Counted from the first letter of the stretch, positions 1 to 34,866 are shown. The stretch is 64,000 nucleotides of DNA from Apostichopus japonicus (GCF_037975245.1 NC_092561.1:12647001-12711000); one strand, 5' to 3'. Numbers and translations: made by a program. Notes: generated by a model from the letters alone, not told the origin.

Positions 1-3000
1 CAATAGTCATGTCTTATAACTGTATATATTAGGTAAGATTAGCATACTGTACAATAGTCATGTCTTATAACTGTATATATATGAGGTAAGATTAGCATAC
101 TGTACAATAGTCATGTCTTATAACTGTATATATGAGGTAAGATTAGCATACTGTACAATAGTCATGTCTTATAACTGTATATATTAGGTAAGATTAGCAT
201 ACTGTACAATAGTCATGTCTTATAACTGTATATATTAGGTAAGATTAGCATACTGTACAATAGTCATGTCTTATAATGGTATATATGAGGTAAGATTAGC
301 ATACTGTACAATAGTCATGTCTTAAAACTGTATATATGAGGTAAGATTAGCATACTGTACAATAGTCATGTCTTATAACGGTATATATTAGGTAAGATTA
401 GCATACTGTACAATAGTCATGTCTTATAACGGTATATATTCGGTAAGATTAGCATACTGTACAATAGTCATGTCTTATAACTGTATATATTCGGTAAGAT
501 TAGCATACTGTATAATAGTCATGTCTTAAAACTGTATATATTAGGTAAGATTAGCATACTGTACAATAGTCATGTCTTATAACGGTATATATTCGGTAAG
601 ATTAGCATACTGTACAATAGTCATGTCTTATAACTGTATATATTCGGTAAGATTAGCATACTGTACAATAGTCATGTCTTAAAACTGTATATATTAGGTA
701 AGATTAGCATACTGTACAATAGTCATGTCTTATAACTGTATATATTAGGTAAGATTAGCATACTGTACAATAGTCATGTCTTATAACGGTATATATTAGG
801 TAAGATTAGCATACTGTACAATAGTCATGTCTTATAACGGTATATATTAGGTAAGAGTAGCATACTGTACAATAGTCATGTCTTATAACTGTATATATTA
901 GGTAAGATTAGCATACTGTACAATAGTCATGTCTTATAACGGTATATATTAGGTAAGATTAGCATACTGTACAATAGTCATGTCTTATAACGGTATATAT
1001 TAGGTAAGAGTAGCATACTGTACAATAGTCATGTCTTATAACGGTATATATTCGGTAAGATTAGCATACTGTACAATAGTCATGTCTTATAACTGTATAT
1101 ATTAGGTAAGATTAGCATACTGTACAATAGTCATGTCTTATAACTGTATATATTAGGTAAGATTAGCATACTGTACAATAGTCATGTCTTATAACGGTAT
1201 ATATGAGGTAAGATTAGCATACTGTACAATAGTCATGTCTTATAACTGTATATATTAGGTAAGATTAGCATACTGTACAATAGTCATGTCTTATAACGGT
1301 ATATATTAGGTAAGATTAGCATACTGTACAATAGTCATGTCTTAAAACTGTATATATTCGGTAAGATTAGCATACTGTACAATAGTCATGTCTTATAACT
1401 GTATATATTAGGTAAGATTAGCATACTGTACAATAGTCATGTCTTATAACTGTATATATTAGGTAAGATTAGCATACTGTACAATAGTCATGTCTTATAA
1501 TGGTATATATGAGGTAAGATTAGCATACTGTACAATAGTCATGTCTTAAAACTGTATATATGAGGTAAGATTAGCATACTGTACAATAGTCATGTCTTAT
1601 AACGGTATATATTCGGTAAGATTAGCATACTGTACAATAGTCATGTCTTATAACTGTATATATTCGGTAAGATTAGCATACTGTACAATAGTCATGTCTT
1701 AAAACTGTATATATTAGGTAAGATTAGCATACTGTACAATAGTCATGTCTTATAACTGTATATATTAGGTAAGATTAGCATACTGTACAATAGTCATGTC
1801 TTATAACGGTATATATTAGGTAAGATTAGCATACTGTACAATAGTCATGTCTTATAACGGTATATATTAGGTAAGAGTAGCATACTGTACAATAGTCATG
1901 TCTTATAACGGTATATATTCGGTAAGATTAGCATACTGTACAATAGTCATGTCTTATAACTGTATATATTCGGTAAGATTAGCATACTGTACAATAGTCA
2001 TATCTTATAACTGTATATATTAGGTAAGATTAGCATACTGTACAATAGTCATGTCTTATAACTGTATATATGAGGTAAGATTAGCATACTGTACAATAGT
2101 CATGTTTTATAACTGTATATATGAGGTAAGATTAGCATACTGTACAATAGTCATGTCTTATAATGGTATATATGAGGTAAGATTAGCATACTGTACAATA
2201 GTCACGTCTTATAACGGTATATATTCGGTAAGATTAGCATACTGTACAATAGTCATGTCTTATAACTGTATATATTAGGTAAGATTAGCATACTGTACAA
2301 TAGTCATGTCTTATAACTGTATATATTAGGTAAGATTAGCATACTGTACAATAGTCATGTCTTATAACTGTATATATTAGGTAAGATTAGCATACTGTAC
2401 AATAGTCATGTCTTATAACGGTATATATTAGGTAAGATTAACATACTGTACAATAGTCATGTCTTATAACTGTATATATATGAGGTAAGATTAGCATACT
2501 GTACAATAGTCATGTCTTATAACTGTATATATGAGGTAAGATTAGCATACTGTACAATAGTCATGTCTTATAACTGTATATATTAGGTAAGATTAGCATA
2601 CTGTACAATAGTCATGTCTTATAACTGTATATATTAGGTAAGATAAGCATACTGTACAATAGTCATGTCTTATAACGGTATATATGAGGTAAGATTAGCA
2701 TACTGTACAATAGTCATGTCTTATAACTGTATATATGAGATAAGATTAGCATACTGTTCAATAGTCATGTCTCCTAATAGTATATATTAGCATACTGTAC
2801 AATAGTCATGTCTTATAACTGTATATATTAGGTAAGATTAGCATACTGTACAATAGTCATGTCTCCTAATAGTATATATTAGGTAAGATTAGCATACTGT
2901 ACAATAGTCATGTCTTATAACTGTATATATTAGGTAAGATTAGCATACTGTACAATAGTCATGTCTCCTAATAGTATATATTAGGTAAGATTAGCATACT

Positions 3001-3057
3001 GTACAATAGTCATGTCTTATAACGGTATATATTAGGTAAGATTAGCATACTGTACAA
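1..3057. repeat. 51-bp minisatellite array, about 60 copies, truncated at window start
   Basis: A 51-bp unit repeats head to tail from the first base. It contains the pieces CAATAGTCATGTCTTATAAC, TGTATATATT, AGGTAAGATT and AGCATACTGTA. Units differ by a few substitutions (AACTG/AACGG, TTAGG/TTCGG/GAGG) and by small indels such as an extra TA. Near the right end a variant with CTCCTAATAG replaces CTTATAAC. Because 51 is a multiple of 3, short open frames occur within it, for example near 2051-2278, but most copies contain stops. On the + strand nearly every unit contains a good splice-donor match, AG|GTAAGA. The array probably lies in an upstream intron or the 5' flank of the TBC gene, which cannot be decided here. 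Confidence 0.97.
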
Positions 3058-4074
3058 TGTCTCCTAATAGTTTTTCGTATGAGCACAAAACCACAGAAAT
3101 CGGAACTGGAATATAACTATGAATTTCGAAGGTACTAGTAAGCATACATCTTCTTACAACATGTTCACACGTATGTGGTGGTCTTTGATGAAAATGTACC
3201 TGTGTACCAACTTTTATGTTAAACAAGCGTCCTAGATGGTGTTGAGAACTACAGTGGTTCGCCGAGGGCGATATTGCCTGACGGACGTGACATTTGCGAC
3301 GAAACCATGCTTTCTGACAATTCTGGCGGTGTCACATTTTGACTTTTGGAAAAGGGTCGGGTAATCCACTCTAATCCAGGATGAGTCTGAGTTTCTATTC
3401 ATGAAGGGATCATATTGATTTTAGTTCCCCTAAAAGCATTGACAAGTGTCAGTAATCCCAATGGCTGGTAAGCCAAAAGACTAGGGTGGAATTAAGTCCT
3501 GTGAAATGGTAAGTTTTTTTACACATTGGGATTGTGTAAGCCTTCCCTAGATTCTATACAGCAGTATAACACAGATGAACTGTGCTTAAATTAGCTGATA
3601 TTCAGTCCAGTGAGAAGAATATGCTGGTTTCATCTGGATTTAACGATGGAGTTCAATGAATCACTAAATGGCTATCATAATAAGTCACGTCAAAGCTATT
3701 TTCTTACAATAATATTGAACAGATATTTTAGGATGATTTTTGAAAATTTATAGTGGGTAAATAAATCAATTTAAAAGGGATTGAATGATGGGCAACGGCA
3801 TATTGTAACCCATTCTATTGTCAAAATGTCTTATCAAATAAAGATCAAGTTACAAGACCTGATATATTTCTAGATACTTTTGGTCATGATTGTTTCCTTA
3901 TTCCATGCGTAAATATATATTTGAAGGTTATGAAACAAGGTTTTAAACCAAGAATGAAGAAATGACAGAGATGATTAGAACTGGACAAATTCACCACAGC
4001 AACACAAATTGTATTGAAAACAAATGAAAATGTATCCCATTATTCCCTAGCCGTGGTAGCTGGCTATTTTTATT
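3058..4074. other. unique sequence, no gene recognised
   Basis: AT-rich sequence between the 51-bp array and the DIRS-like remnant. I looked for the missing N-terminal TBC exon (a KGIP..LRG..W type motif) on the + strand and did not find it. The stretch near 3240-3320 is more GC-rich than its surroundings and may belong to the neighbouring retroelement, but no coding motif is visible. Confidence 0.5.
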
Positions 4075-5040
4075 AAGGTGGTCCATCATGCAGGAGAGGG
4101 CACCGTGCTTGCGGACACTTTATCCAGGGGATATAACAATAGAGAGTGGAAACTCTCCTGCACGTGGGCCTACCATGTATTCCAACTGTTCAGCAGACCG
4201 TCCGTGGACATGGTCGCGACATCCAAAATGGCTAAACTGCAGGCATTCTGCACCAGGTACTACGACCCACAGGCTTGGAAAACGCACGCCCTAACCTTCT
4301 CGTTGGCAGGCCTCTCGATGTACGCCTTTCCGCCGCTAGGACTCCTGACAACGCTCCTGAACGTGGACGCAGACATGCAGCTGGTCGTGCCATGCTGGCC
4401 CTACCAAACATGATTCCCAGTCCTCATCGAGTTACTGGTGGACCTACCGTTCCAATTCCCGCTGGTGGCCAAGCTCCTCACCCAACAGAGCGGTCAGATC
4501 AGCAACCCCCCATGTCCAGGGGCTCCACTTGTCTGCGTGGAAACTCTTCGGCTCTTGCTCCAAGCAGCTGCGTTCCATCTGAGGTTTCGAACCTTGCAAC
4601 GGACGCCCCCCGGCAATCCACCATTAAGACTTACGACTCGAGACTGCAAAGGTACTACGTGTGGGCAAGGGACAATACTGTTGATTCCGCGGGGGCCCCA
4701 GTAGACCGAGTAGCGGCCTTACTCTTGGAGCTATTCCAGGAGGGGCAACAAACGAGCGCTATTAGAAACTAACGTTCTGTGACAGCGGCGATATACAACC
4801 GTGTCCTGGATGGCTCGTCTGTGGTGAACAAACGATCATTTGTCAAGTCCTAATGGGGATGTTTCACAGGTGCCCACCCACACAGCCTGGTCCCTTCGTG
4901 GTCCCTCAACGATGTCTTAACGACTCGAGCGGGTCCGCCGTATGAGCTGTACTGCTGGACCGTTGATATAGGGTGTGATGGATTTTCCCAGAGGGACATT
5001 TACGTCCCTTGGATGTTGTAGTTCTGTTCACATACGGAGA
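4075..5040 (+). mobile_element. decayed DIRS-like tyrosine-recombinase retrotransposon fragment (RNase H end plus recombinase start)
   Basis: GC-rich block unlike its AT-rich surroundings. The frame at 4078-4413 shows an ADTLSR motif, then a VDMVAT segment, then YAFPPLGLL and a VPCWP segment, in the order seen in the C-terminal RT/RNase H part of DIRS/Ngaro polyproteins. In another frame (about 4615-4772) comes a STIKTYDSRLQRYY segment, which resembles the N-terminal SAM-like domain of tyrosine recombinases. A third frame near 4880-4960 gives a WSLNDVL...PPYEL segment, which fits the core-domain start of the same recombinases. Changes of frame and the lack of a catalytic R-H-R-Y core show it is dead. 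The element class is inferred from motif order; no terminal repeats were found. Confidence 0.7.
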
Positions 5041-6303
5041 CTACCCTATTCTGTGTTTAATAGTAATCTGTTATTTGAGCGGCTTCATGCTTAACATGTA
5101 GTTCTCCTGGATCAATGTTGTGTACTATTGACATTCTTGGTTTGGATATTCACTAGAGCTGTAAATTCTACAACTTGGTTTACATTTTAATAAAATAGCT
5201 AACACAACAATTACTTCAACAGATTCAAGAAAGCATCTTAAAGATGGGAATGAAGAGATATTCCAAGCAGTAATTGTAATCTTGCTCTATAATGTCTAGA
5301 GTGAACTGACCTCCCCTAGAGATCTGTCACTTCCAGTTTGACCTTTATCTATTTGTGTATATCTGACTTCCCTAAGGCCCACAAATACCAGCCACCCTAA
5401 ACTCCATTTATGAAAATAGTCAAGATGACTAATAATATTCATACTGAGTGAAGCTGTTTCAAAATTGTGTTCAGAGGCCAGGGAGGGAGAACATTGAGCT
5501 ATCAGCATTTGAGTTTACATGGTATTAAAGTGCTTGGTTATGTATAGAGAGAACACTGGAACTTGACAGGTACACTAGTGAGCTTGTTGGGATGTATGGA
5601 CTCAGTACTAGATTTTTCTATGCCAACAAGGTTCATGCAATGTTCTTATCTTGTGAGCCTATAAATCTAAATGGCTGCCATTTTTTTCATGACAAAGGAC
5701 CTCTGTGAATCAAGTATAACAGTAAATGCTGGAAACACTACTATAGTGTAAATGTTTCAATCATTCCATTGTTTAGTTTGGTGAGTCATCAACAGTACCA
5801 TTGGATCATGTCAGTGTGTATTTACTCCTCTCTTACCTGTCTCCAATACATATGTACTTATCATAACACCTGTTGGAATGGTAGATTTGGAAGAACGAGG
5901 GCAGTGTCACGTAGATGGTCATTGCCTGTGCAGTGCAAGAATGTTACCAGTTGTTGTAGGCTAGGCGGATTGGAGTGCATAGGTGTTGGAGGTTAGTATC
6001 CTCGTTTGTAAATAATCAAACCTGTAAGTTTTGGGTTTACCGTTTCATTTGGTTTGTAAAAAGGTTGTATTAGGAACAGAGTTACACTAAGAACTCTACT
6101 TTTATACTCAAACTTAAGCCATTTGTGTGATATTTCTACTTTGGGTGTGATTCTCTTCTCATCATTAATTCAATGCCAGTTTGTGTATGTTCTCCACACT
6201 CCAGAGACACATTGCATTCAATGTCAGCATCAATTTCCAATATTGTTAAACATAGAATGCTTGCCTGCTATCTTTAATGCATCTCCTTTTTTTCTCATTC
6301 CAG
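5041..6303. other. intron or flank sequence, no gene recognised
   Basis: AT-rich sequence leading to the acceptor of the first visible TBC exon. Around 5821-5855 it carries a short copy of a motif (ACTCCTCTCTTACCTGTCTCC) that also forms the ends of the inverted-repeat element at 60290-61395. No exon with a TBC N-terminal motif is visible. Confidence 0.5.
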
Positions 6304-27795
<21,492 letters not shown>

Positions 27796-30700
27796 TTGAG
27801 GTCAACTAAGGTCACATTTTTGTACATATCATGATAATCATGTTGTATTTTACATTCTTATAAGCTAGTGACCTTTACTTTTGGAATTCAGGAACACTAA
27901 GGTCATATGGTTATGTGAACTCATCTTAATACTAAGAAACATTTTCTGGAGCAGGTTTTTCTCTACAGCTGCTGTCAAATCGGATTCAAATCTTTCTGAT
28001 ATTATCATAGAATTTCAATAATACTTATAGGTCAATAAACTTTCAAATTTTGTGTTTTTATTTGGAAAATATGAGTTATTTTATGCTGAGTGACATTGTC
28101 ATGGAGTATGCTTTCCAGAAAAAGTTGTTTTAATGGTAATATTTTTTATGCTAGTTTATTTCTTGAATACACAGATCACCTTAAATTTTTAAGTGTACCA
28201 AAGTTATAAGGTCAGTACTGTTTATTTTCATTGTGTTCTCTAGACAGAATGATCAACTATTTTAGTAGGTACCGTTGGAATATTTGCTTATCTTCACATT
28301 TGTTATGTAAATTAAACATTCTAATAACAATGAACAAATTGATGCCTATTATTTGCACTGAAATCTGTTTTTGTCACCTACAGGTAGCAATGTGAATCGA
28401 CTTATTTCATCATCTTGTAAGAGAATAGGCAGAAAGAGGAAGGTAGAGGAAAGTCAAAGATAGCTGTGTTAGCTCAGTCTGCATAATGCTGTATTAACAT
28501 TTGTGTTTGAAATTATGGCTCAATTATTAATCCAGGACAATTATTCATTTTGCATTTCTCTGTAGTTGCATTTTCTTTGTGGATGAGTGATAATGTTAGT
28601 GGAGGTTTCCTGAATGTGCTTATGTGATTGCAGGCTGTCCATCTATACTGGAGATGTATTTAACAGGTTTGTAGCTTTGGCAAGTGATACAAATGACAGT
28701 TGTAAGCTGCAGTACCTTGGATGAGGATGCTTCTTTAGCATTACTAGTGCAGATATAATCTATGATGACTGGAATAAATCCAGAAACAAGCTAGTGTGCT
28801 TATAACTCCAAGGTACTTCCTGCTATTGATCACAAGAGCAATGATCTTTCTGCATCTCAGATAATGCCAGATCATATATCTGATTGGCAAGAGTCTATTA
28901 CTTCATAATCAGTGACTTTACATTAGGTAGTAGTAATACTCTTGCTGGTTGTTTCATCAAGAAATAGATAAAATGGAAGGAGAAATATAACAAATTTGTT
29001 TATCTTCCTGAATATAAATTAGATTGTTAATCTGACAGCAAGTCTTGATCAGGTAAGTGGAATTTCTAAAACATCAAGCTAGCATTTTCCACAATCTAGT
29101 CACCCATTCAAATGCTTAATTTATCAACTACTAACAAAGTGGGAATTTGAAGTGCAGATGAATTGCATTTTTGTTGATTTTTTTTTCATATTAGTACATC
29201 ATAAATTCTTTACAATAGTTATAAAAGTCACATTAAGTACTTGTAATTGTTACATGCAGCTTTAATTAATTTTGTTGATCATTAAGTTCTTACAGAGTAC
29301 TATGAATTTGTAACTTCCATTGAAAAGCAGGTTGGAATAAAGTAATGGATATTTACGATAGGTTATTTAGTTTTCAGAATGGAATTGATTGAAAGTGGCT
29401 GGTTCTTATAATGCAATGTTTTATCCACAAACTATTGATTTGGAAATGAAACGTTTAACATCAGGTCTCTCAGTTTAGTCTTGAAGTTACAAGGCTGGTT
29501 AAAGTGATTGGCAGAGTGATCAGCTGATTCCGATATTTTGTTGTGACAATAGGTACATTAGTGATATAAGGATGGTGGACCATTGTTAGAGATGAAAGGT
29601 GAGACAGCTACTTTGACATGAATGGTCTTGCAAAATGGTGTCAGAGGTGGGATCAATTTTATGTGTTAATCTGTTTTTTTGGTCTCTTTGGGTTATAATT
29701 TTGCACATTTATAAATAAAGCTATTCTCAATTATTGCATGGTATATATTCAAGTTATAATGCTTCAATATTTTCCCCGGTGTGAACACTTTGTACATTTT
29801 TGTTTTGTAAATGGGTGTATCATGTACATGTGTATAGATTGTCCTTGTCGACTGGACCATCATGTATATTTAACATTGTAAGTACAAACCATTTTTCATG
29901 TATAACTTATACTCAATGATTTCACAGAGCATCTAACCAAACATTTGCTGATAACAGTGTCAGCCATTTCTTTGGAATTTAAATTAAAATTGGTCACGAT
30001 GTCTAGAATTTTGTTCAATTTTTACTATAATATTTTTGCCTGTAATTTAAAGGCTTCACTTTAAATTGCTTATTTCTCAGTGTACAACACTTGATAAGTT
30101 TTGAAATTGTTTAATGTTTAACCAAGAAATTGCTGCTGCATTGTGTCATGCCATGAAAAAGTGATTTATTTATCAATATTAATACGTTTTGGCTTCAGTA
30201 CTGATGGTGAAGTAAAAAGTTATGGAGAATTCTGTACACAGCATCAGTCTGTCAGCTAAGTATTGATGCTATCCACACACATACTTTACATATGAGTTTG
30301 TTGGCTTTCTGGGCCTCATGTTTAAATGGCGATGTATTTTGGTTAGATGTTCGGTGTAGATCATTGGACTTTTTGTGATATAAGTAAAGTGTATATTATT
30401 GGTAATATAATAACAAATGGTTGAAAGTGATTTGTGTTGCTGGTTTGTTCTCTTGGTGTTCTCAAAGAAAGAATTCTGCATTGGGATGAAATGAAATGTT
30501 CCCTGATCATTTGGGAGGGGGGGGGGGGTCATGCACATCATTCAGTTCCCTGTTCATTGGGGAGGGTGCTTCATCCATAGCATCCCGTTCCCTGATTATT
30601 GGGGAGGGGGGGGTCATGCACATCATTCAGTTCCCTGTTAATTGGGGAGGGTGCTTCATGCATAGCATTCCGTTCCCTGATCATTAGAAGGGGTTAATTG

Positions 30701-31557
30701 ATACAGCGTGTGTTGCTTACATAAAATGGACCGACTTTCTCTGATTGTCTCCACTTCTCACAGTAAGTCGAAGGCCACATTGAAAATGTACGAAGAGGAA
30801 TCACAATCTCTAGTGATGTGCTCGACAGGAAAATATCACTGAACTTTAATTGATTCCCAGACAATACCATACTGTAGCAAGAAACAAGACCAAATACCAT
30901 CCAATCAACCAATCTTAATCTCTTAGTAACTATGTTTGAAGATACCAATCCTCTGCATGCCGGTTTACATCTACGGTACACTATGACACAAATGTGATCA
31001 CTTTCAACAATTAAAAAGAAAATGCATAGAAAAGAAATTGAGAAAGATGCTTTCTGTAACTTTTTCTATATTTGTAAAAAATTATATATGTATATGAAAT
31101 ATTTTACTTAGTCACAGTTATGTCACCCTTTTCTTGTGTCATAAAAAATCTGCTGTTCAAAAATATTGATACATCAAAACAAAACTGATCAATCTCTGAA
31201 TAACATTTGTAATTGAACAAAATACTTTCTGTAGTGACTAAATTAGCTTCCCTGTTAATAACTTATTAAAAGTAGGACATGTGTCAACATTAATCATGTT
31301 CATATCTCATACTCAATAAATGAATTGAGTGAAACCTTGAGAATATATATATAATACGGTGATGATTGACAAATAAGAGGTCCTCCAAATGTTCCTTACA
31401 CAGGTGATAAGCACACTTCCACATTTTGAAATTACATGTTACACATCAAACCAAACCTTATGGAAAAGTACAAGCAGCAAATGCTTGGAAAATTGCATAC
31501 TTGCAGAGAAGTGTAAACAAATTATTCCTGGAAGTTGTCTCTGGCATTGCTCTTAAT
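27796..31557. other. 3' UTR of TBC gene and intergenic sequence
   Basis: AATAAA occurs at 28034-28039, about 240 nt after the stop, and again at 29714-29719, so either could be the polyadenylation signal. At 30500-30685 there is a roughly 110-bp near-duplicate with G runs (GGGAGGGGGG...TCATGCACATCATTCAG). No other gene is recognised up to the hAT-like element. Confidence 0.6.
28034..28039 (+). promoter_or_regulatory. candidate polyadenylation signal of the TBC gene
   Basis: Canonical AATAAA in the sequence GGTCAATAAACTTTC, about 240 nt downstream of the stop codon. A second AATAAA at 29714 is an alternative. Confidence 0.45.
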
Positions 31558-32010
31558 TAAGGTGACCAGACGTCCCCGATTTTCAGGGACAGTCCCCGAT
31601 TACAGTGTGCTGTCCCCGATGAACAAGCGTCCCCGAAAATGTTCCCGATTCGTCAAAATGTCCAGGAATTTCGAAAATATCCCACATTATTAGTAAAATA
31701 TTTGTAAAAACAAAATTTAGTCAAGTGTGCAGTCGCAGAACGGAACTAACCAGTATTTCAGGTGGGCCAGTGTAAAGTGGAATATGCTAGATTGTCCTAG
31801 CACTCTTTCGTAAAGTAAGTAAATTTCATCTAAGAAAAAACTACATTTTTGAAAATAAAATTGATTTAAAAATTGCTTCTAAGTATCACCATTTTACATC
31901 TAAGCACCTTAGGCACTTGAAAATTTTCATCCCCTCCCCTTACACCCCTCCCCCACATCAGTCACGCAATAAATGTCCCTGGTTCCAGTCAGGCAAATAT
32001 GGTCACCTTA
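31558..32010. mobile_element. hAT-like MITE, 453 bp, with imperfect 8-bp target duplication
   Basis: The element begins TAAGGTGACCAGACGTCCCC and ends AAATATGGTCACCTTA, giving an 11-bp terminal inverted repeat TAAGGTGACCA. It is flanked by CTCTTAAT (31550-31557) and CTCTAAAT (32011-32018), an 8-bp target duplication with one mismatch that fits the hAT preference nTnnnnAn. There is no transposase, so it is non-autonomous. The left end has several CCCCGAT repeats. Confidence 0.85.
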
Positions 32011-32059
32011 CTCTAAATATGGCAGTTCAACTACTAGAGGCGGCAAGCGAAATAGCTAC

Positions 32060-32750
32060 TTGAGAAACTGACCACTCATCAGGGTAGCAATGACTTCTTT
32101 CATCGCAAGGATATTACTTTGCACAAGATAATAATAACTTTTGCATTCATGGGGCATGTGTGTGCGATTGTGACGCCCAGCTTGTAAACATGATATCTGA
32201 AGAAGGGAAGGTCGGACCAACTTCATTTTGGTGTGTGGAAGTACCACATTGAGCACAAGAAGCCTACTGTTTTTGGTGGAGGTCAAAGGTTGCTTGGGGT
32301 CATCAGAGGTCAAATTGTGAAAACCTTGTAAACATGATATCTCAATATTGGAAGCTTTGGCAGATCTCCTACTTGTTATGAAGGTTTATAACATTGATTA
32401 AAAGAAGCCTTCTGTTTTTGGTGGAGGTCGAAGGTAACTTGAAGTCAACAAATGCCAAACATTTACTTCACTCCTCTCTTACCTGTGTCTCTACACTAAC
32501 ACACATTCCTAAACATAATAAGTAAAGCTTGGACAGATCACATATTTGGTACGTGATTGTACCACATTGAGTACAAGAAGCCTAAAGTTATGGGCAGAGG
32601 TCAATGATCGTTTGAGTTCACCAGAGGTCAAATTGTTAAAACCATGTTTTACACAATACTCCAACAAGGACAGATGTAATATTTAGTATGATGATGTATC
32701 TATCACATTTAGTACAAGAAGCCTGTGGTTGAGGTCAATGGCTTGTGTCG
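32060..32750. repeat. degenerate tandem repeat of about 180 bp, AGGTCA-rich
   Basis: Three to four diverged copies share ACCACATTGAG(C/T)ACAAGAAGCCT, then GGAGGTCAAAGGT, then AGAGGTCAAATTGT(G/T)AAAACC. Copies are diverged by substitutions and indels, suggesting age. Related text (TTTGACCTTTGACCT, GACCCCAAATGACCTTTGAA) is at 33970-34080. Confidence 0.75.
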
Positions 32751-33939
32751 TTGTGAATTTATTATTTGTCACATACTGCTTTTCACTGTATCAAGTATGT
32801 TGTACACCCTCACTATACATTACGTCAGATTCATGAAGAAATTGCATGTTACATCATCGAAAACCACAATGCAATTTTGCATTCTGGTTCTTCCAACAAG
32901 GTTTCTACGAATTCACAATTCAGCCGCCAAGCTAGGGCAAAACTTACACAGGAAACAGAGAAACTATACCTTCACATTGAGTACATTAATAAATATTTAA
33001 GTAAAGACATTTGACTAGTCTACGGGAAATTATTGATGCATATCATATTGTGTGTGCGAGAGATTTCTTAAAGTGCCATACAAATGCACAAGTATAAAAT
33101 ATGTTTGCAATAATTGAAACCTCCAGAAAGCTATACTTTTCAAAATGTAATAATAAGCTGGTAACATCTGCTGCATGAGATTAAGCTATTTTTAAGCCTA
33201 TTTTGCTTAAAAAAGTGAGGTAAAAATTTCCTACCATACCTGGTAACCTTTACTGCAAAGAGGGAATAGAATACTCAGATGAACAACAGAAAACAGAGTT
33301 GGAAATAAGAAATAAAAGAGCCTCATAAATTAATTGTTTGACTAGGATGGGATTTGAGCCAGTGCTCACAGAAATAAGGGATATAAAAAAATGAAGTATT
33401 TGCACTGTAGTATTACAGAAACACTTATAGTGTTAGATCACACTCAATAACTAGAAAGGTTTTTATACAATTAACAATGCATACTGTAACACTATATACA
33501 AAGGGCTAATAACCAGGAAGACATTTTGCAAATGATGACAAACTCTGCTCCTCAGATTTGAAACTGAATGCCTTATCTGCGCAGTTCATGAACAAAAGTT
33601 TCCAATACTGAAGGAAAAGTACACAATGTTTGAATTTTCTGACCTGCGTTTGCATTTGAAAATATTAAAGGTGTTGATGAAATCCTTTTAAATGAAACAT
33701 TTCTTGCTAATTAACAATTGTAATCTTATTTGAAGGTTTGATAAACCATTGGAAATTGCGAACATATACAAAGAGCTACTAGCAAATCTGTAAAAAAAAT
33801 TGTTTCTGTTAATAAGTGTATGTGTATATATTTAACCAAAATCTATATATATACATAACTGTGTAAATTCCTAAGTTTGGTCACTGACAACTTTATGTGA
33901 TTGAGTATTTCCTTTGCACTTTCTCTTATCACCTTATTA

Positions 33940-34120
33940 GCTGACCAACATCATTAGCCACTGAACAATTTTGACCTTTGACCTATTATCCCTGTACACC
34001 AACTTTCATTCAGATCAGATTAAATTCCAAGGAGGAGCACATTAAATGATTTCATGTATGGACCCCAAATGACCTTTGAATATTGGGTAAACATTAATGC
34101 AGCCCCTGACACAAATGTTC
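33940..34120. repeat. further diverged copy of the AGGTCA-rich repeat, opposite orientation
   Basis: It contains TGACCTTTGACCT at 33972-33984, a DR1 arrangement on the - strand, and GGACCCCAAATGACCTTTGAA about 85 bp later. It appears to be a solitary reverse-oriented member of the family at 32060-32750. Confidence 0.5.
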
Positions 34121-34553
34121 TCCATCCAACTGATAGAGAGATGGAAGGACAGACAGACATGTAATAGTGCAGGCAGATAGAGAGATGATTGATTTTGACA
34201 AACATAGAGGGACAGATGGATGTATACACAGATTATGGTGGCATTAGTTCCATTGGTTTCAAACAGCCACCTGTGCTTGAATGCCAAAATGTTAAAAACA
34301 GATATAACTACTTTCTGTGGCAGTTTTGTGACTTGTGTTGTTCTATTTCTGGCCTTTATCAGGTTAAATAACCTGAATAGTTTGAAAAGCCTAGTCTCTT
34401 TCAGGCACTAACTATAACCTCCTTTATAATAAAAAATTGTTCCATTAATTCTAGTACATGTTACCCTCAATAAATTTGAAAGACCCTGGAAAATATTTAC
34501 AGTTTTTAAATTAAGACAAAATTGAAGGCACACCAAAGACATAAGAGCAAGTT

Positions 34554-34750
34554 CAGGTCAGGCATATATTTCAGGTCCAGCATATAGTCCAGGCCAGGCA
34601 CACGGTCCAGGCCGGGCACACGGTCCAGGCCGGGCACACGGTCCAGGCCGGGCACACGGTCCAGGCCGGGCACACGGTCCAGGCCGGGCACACAGTTCAA
34701 GCCGGGCACACAGTTCAGGCCGGGCATGTAGTTCAGGCCGGTCATGTAGT
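34554..34750. repeat. 18-bp minisatellite array, about 10-11 copies
   Basis: The unit is CCAGGCCGGGCACACGGT, with edge variants such as GTTCAGGCCGGGCATGTA. It lies just downstream of the PLD gene's 3' end. The - strand reads as a hexapeptide VPGLDR repeat, which I do not take as a protein. Confidence 0.95.
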
Positions 34751-34866
34751 TCATATAAAATGGCTTTACTTACTACAAATACTACATACTGTACCCTCTG
34801 AGCTGAATAAGAAGAGTTCTTTGTTGAAATTGCAGAAACCAGCAAGGGATGTATTTCTGTGGTCAC

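Noticed and set aside
5769-5996. Missing upstream TBC exon
   Set aside because: The peptide has no TBC N-terminal motif and no suitable splice sites in the required phase.
32725-33014. Small + strand gene with two overlapping frames
   Set aside because: No recognised domain and the two frames compete; left unannotated.
34506-34866. VPGLDR collagen- or elastin-like peptide
   Set aside because: Translation of an 18-bp array without supporting coding sequence.
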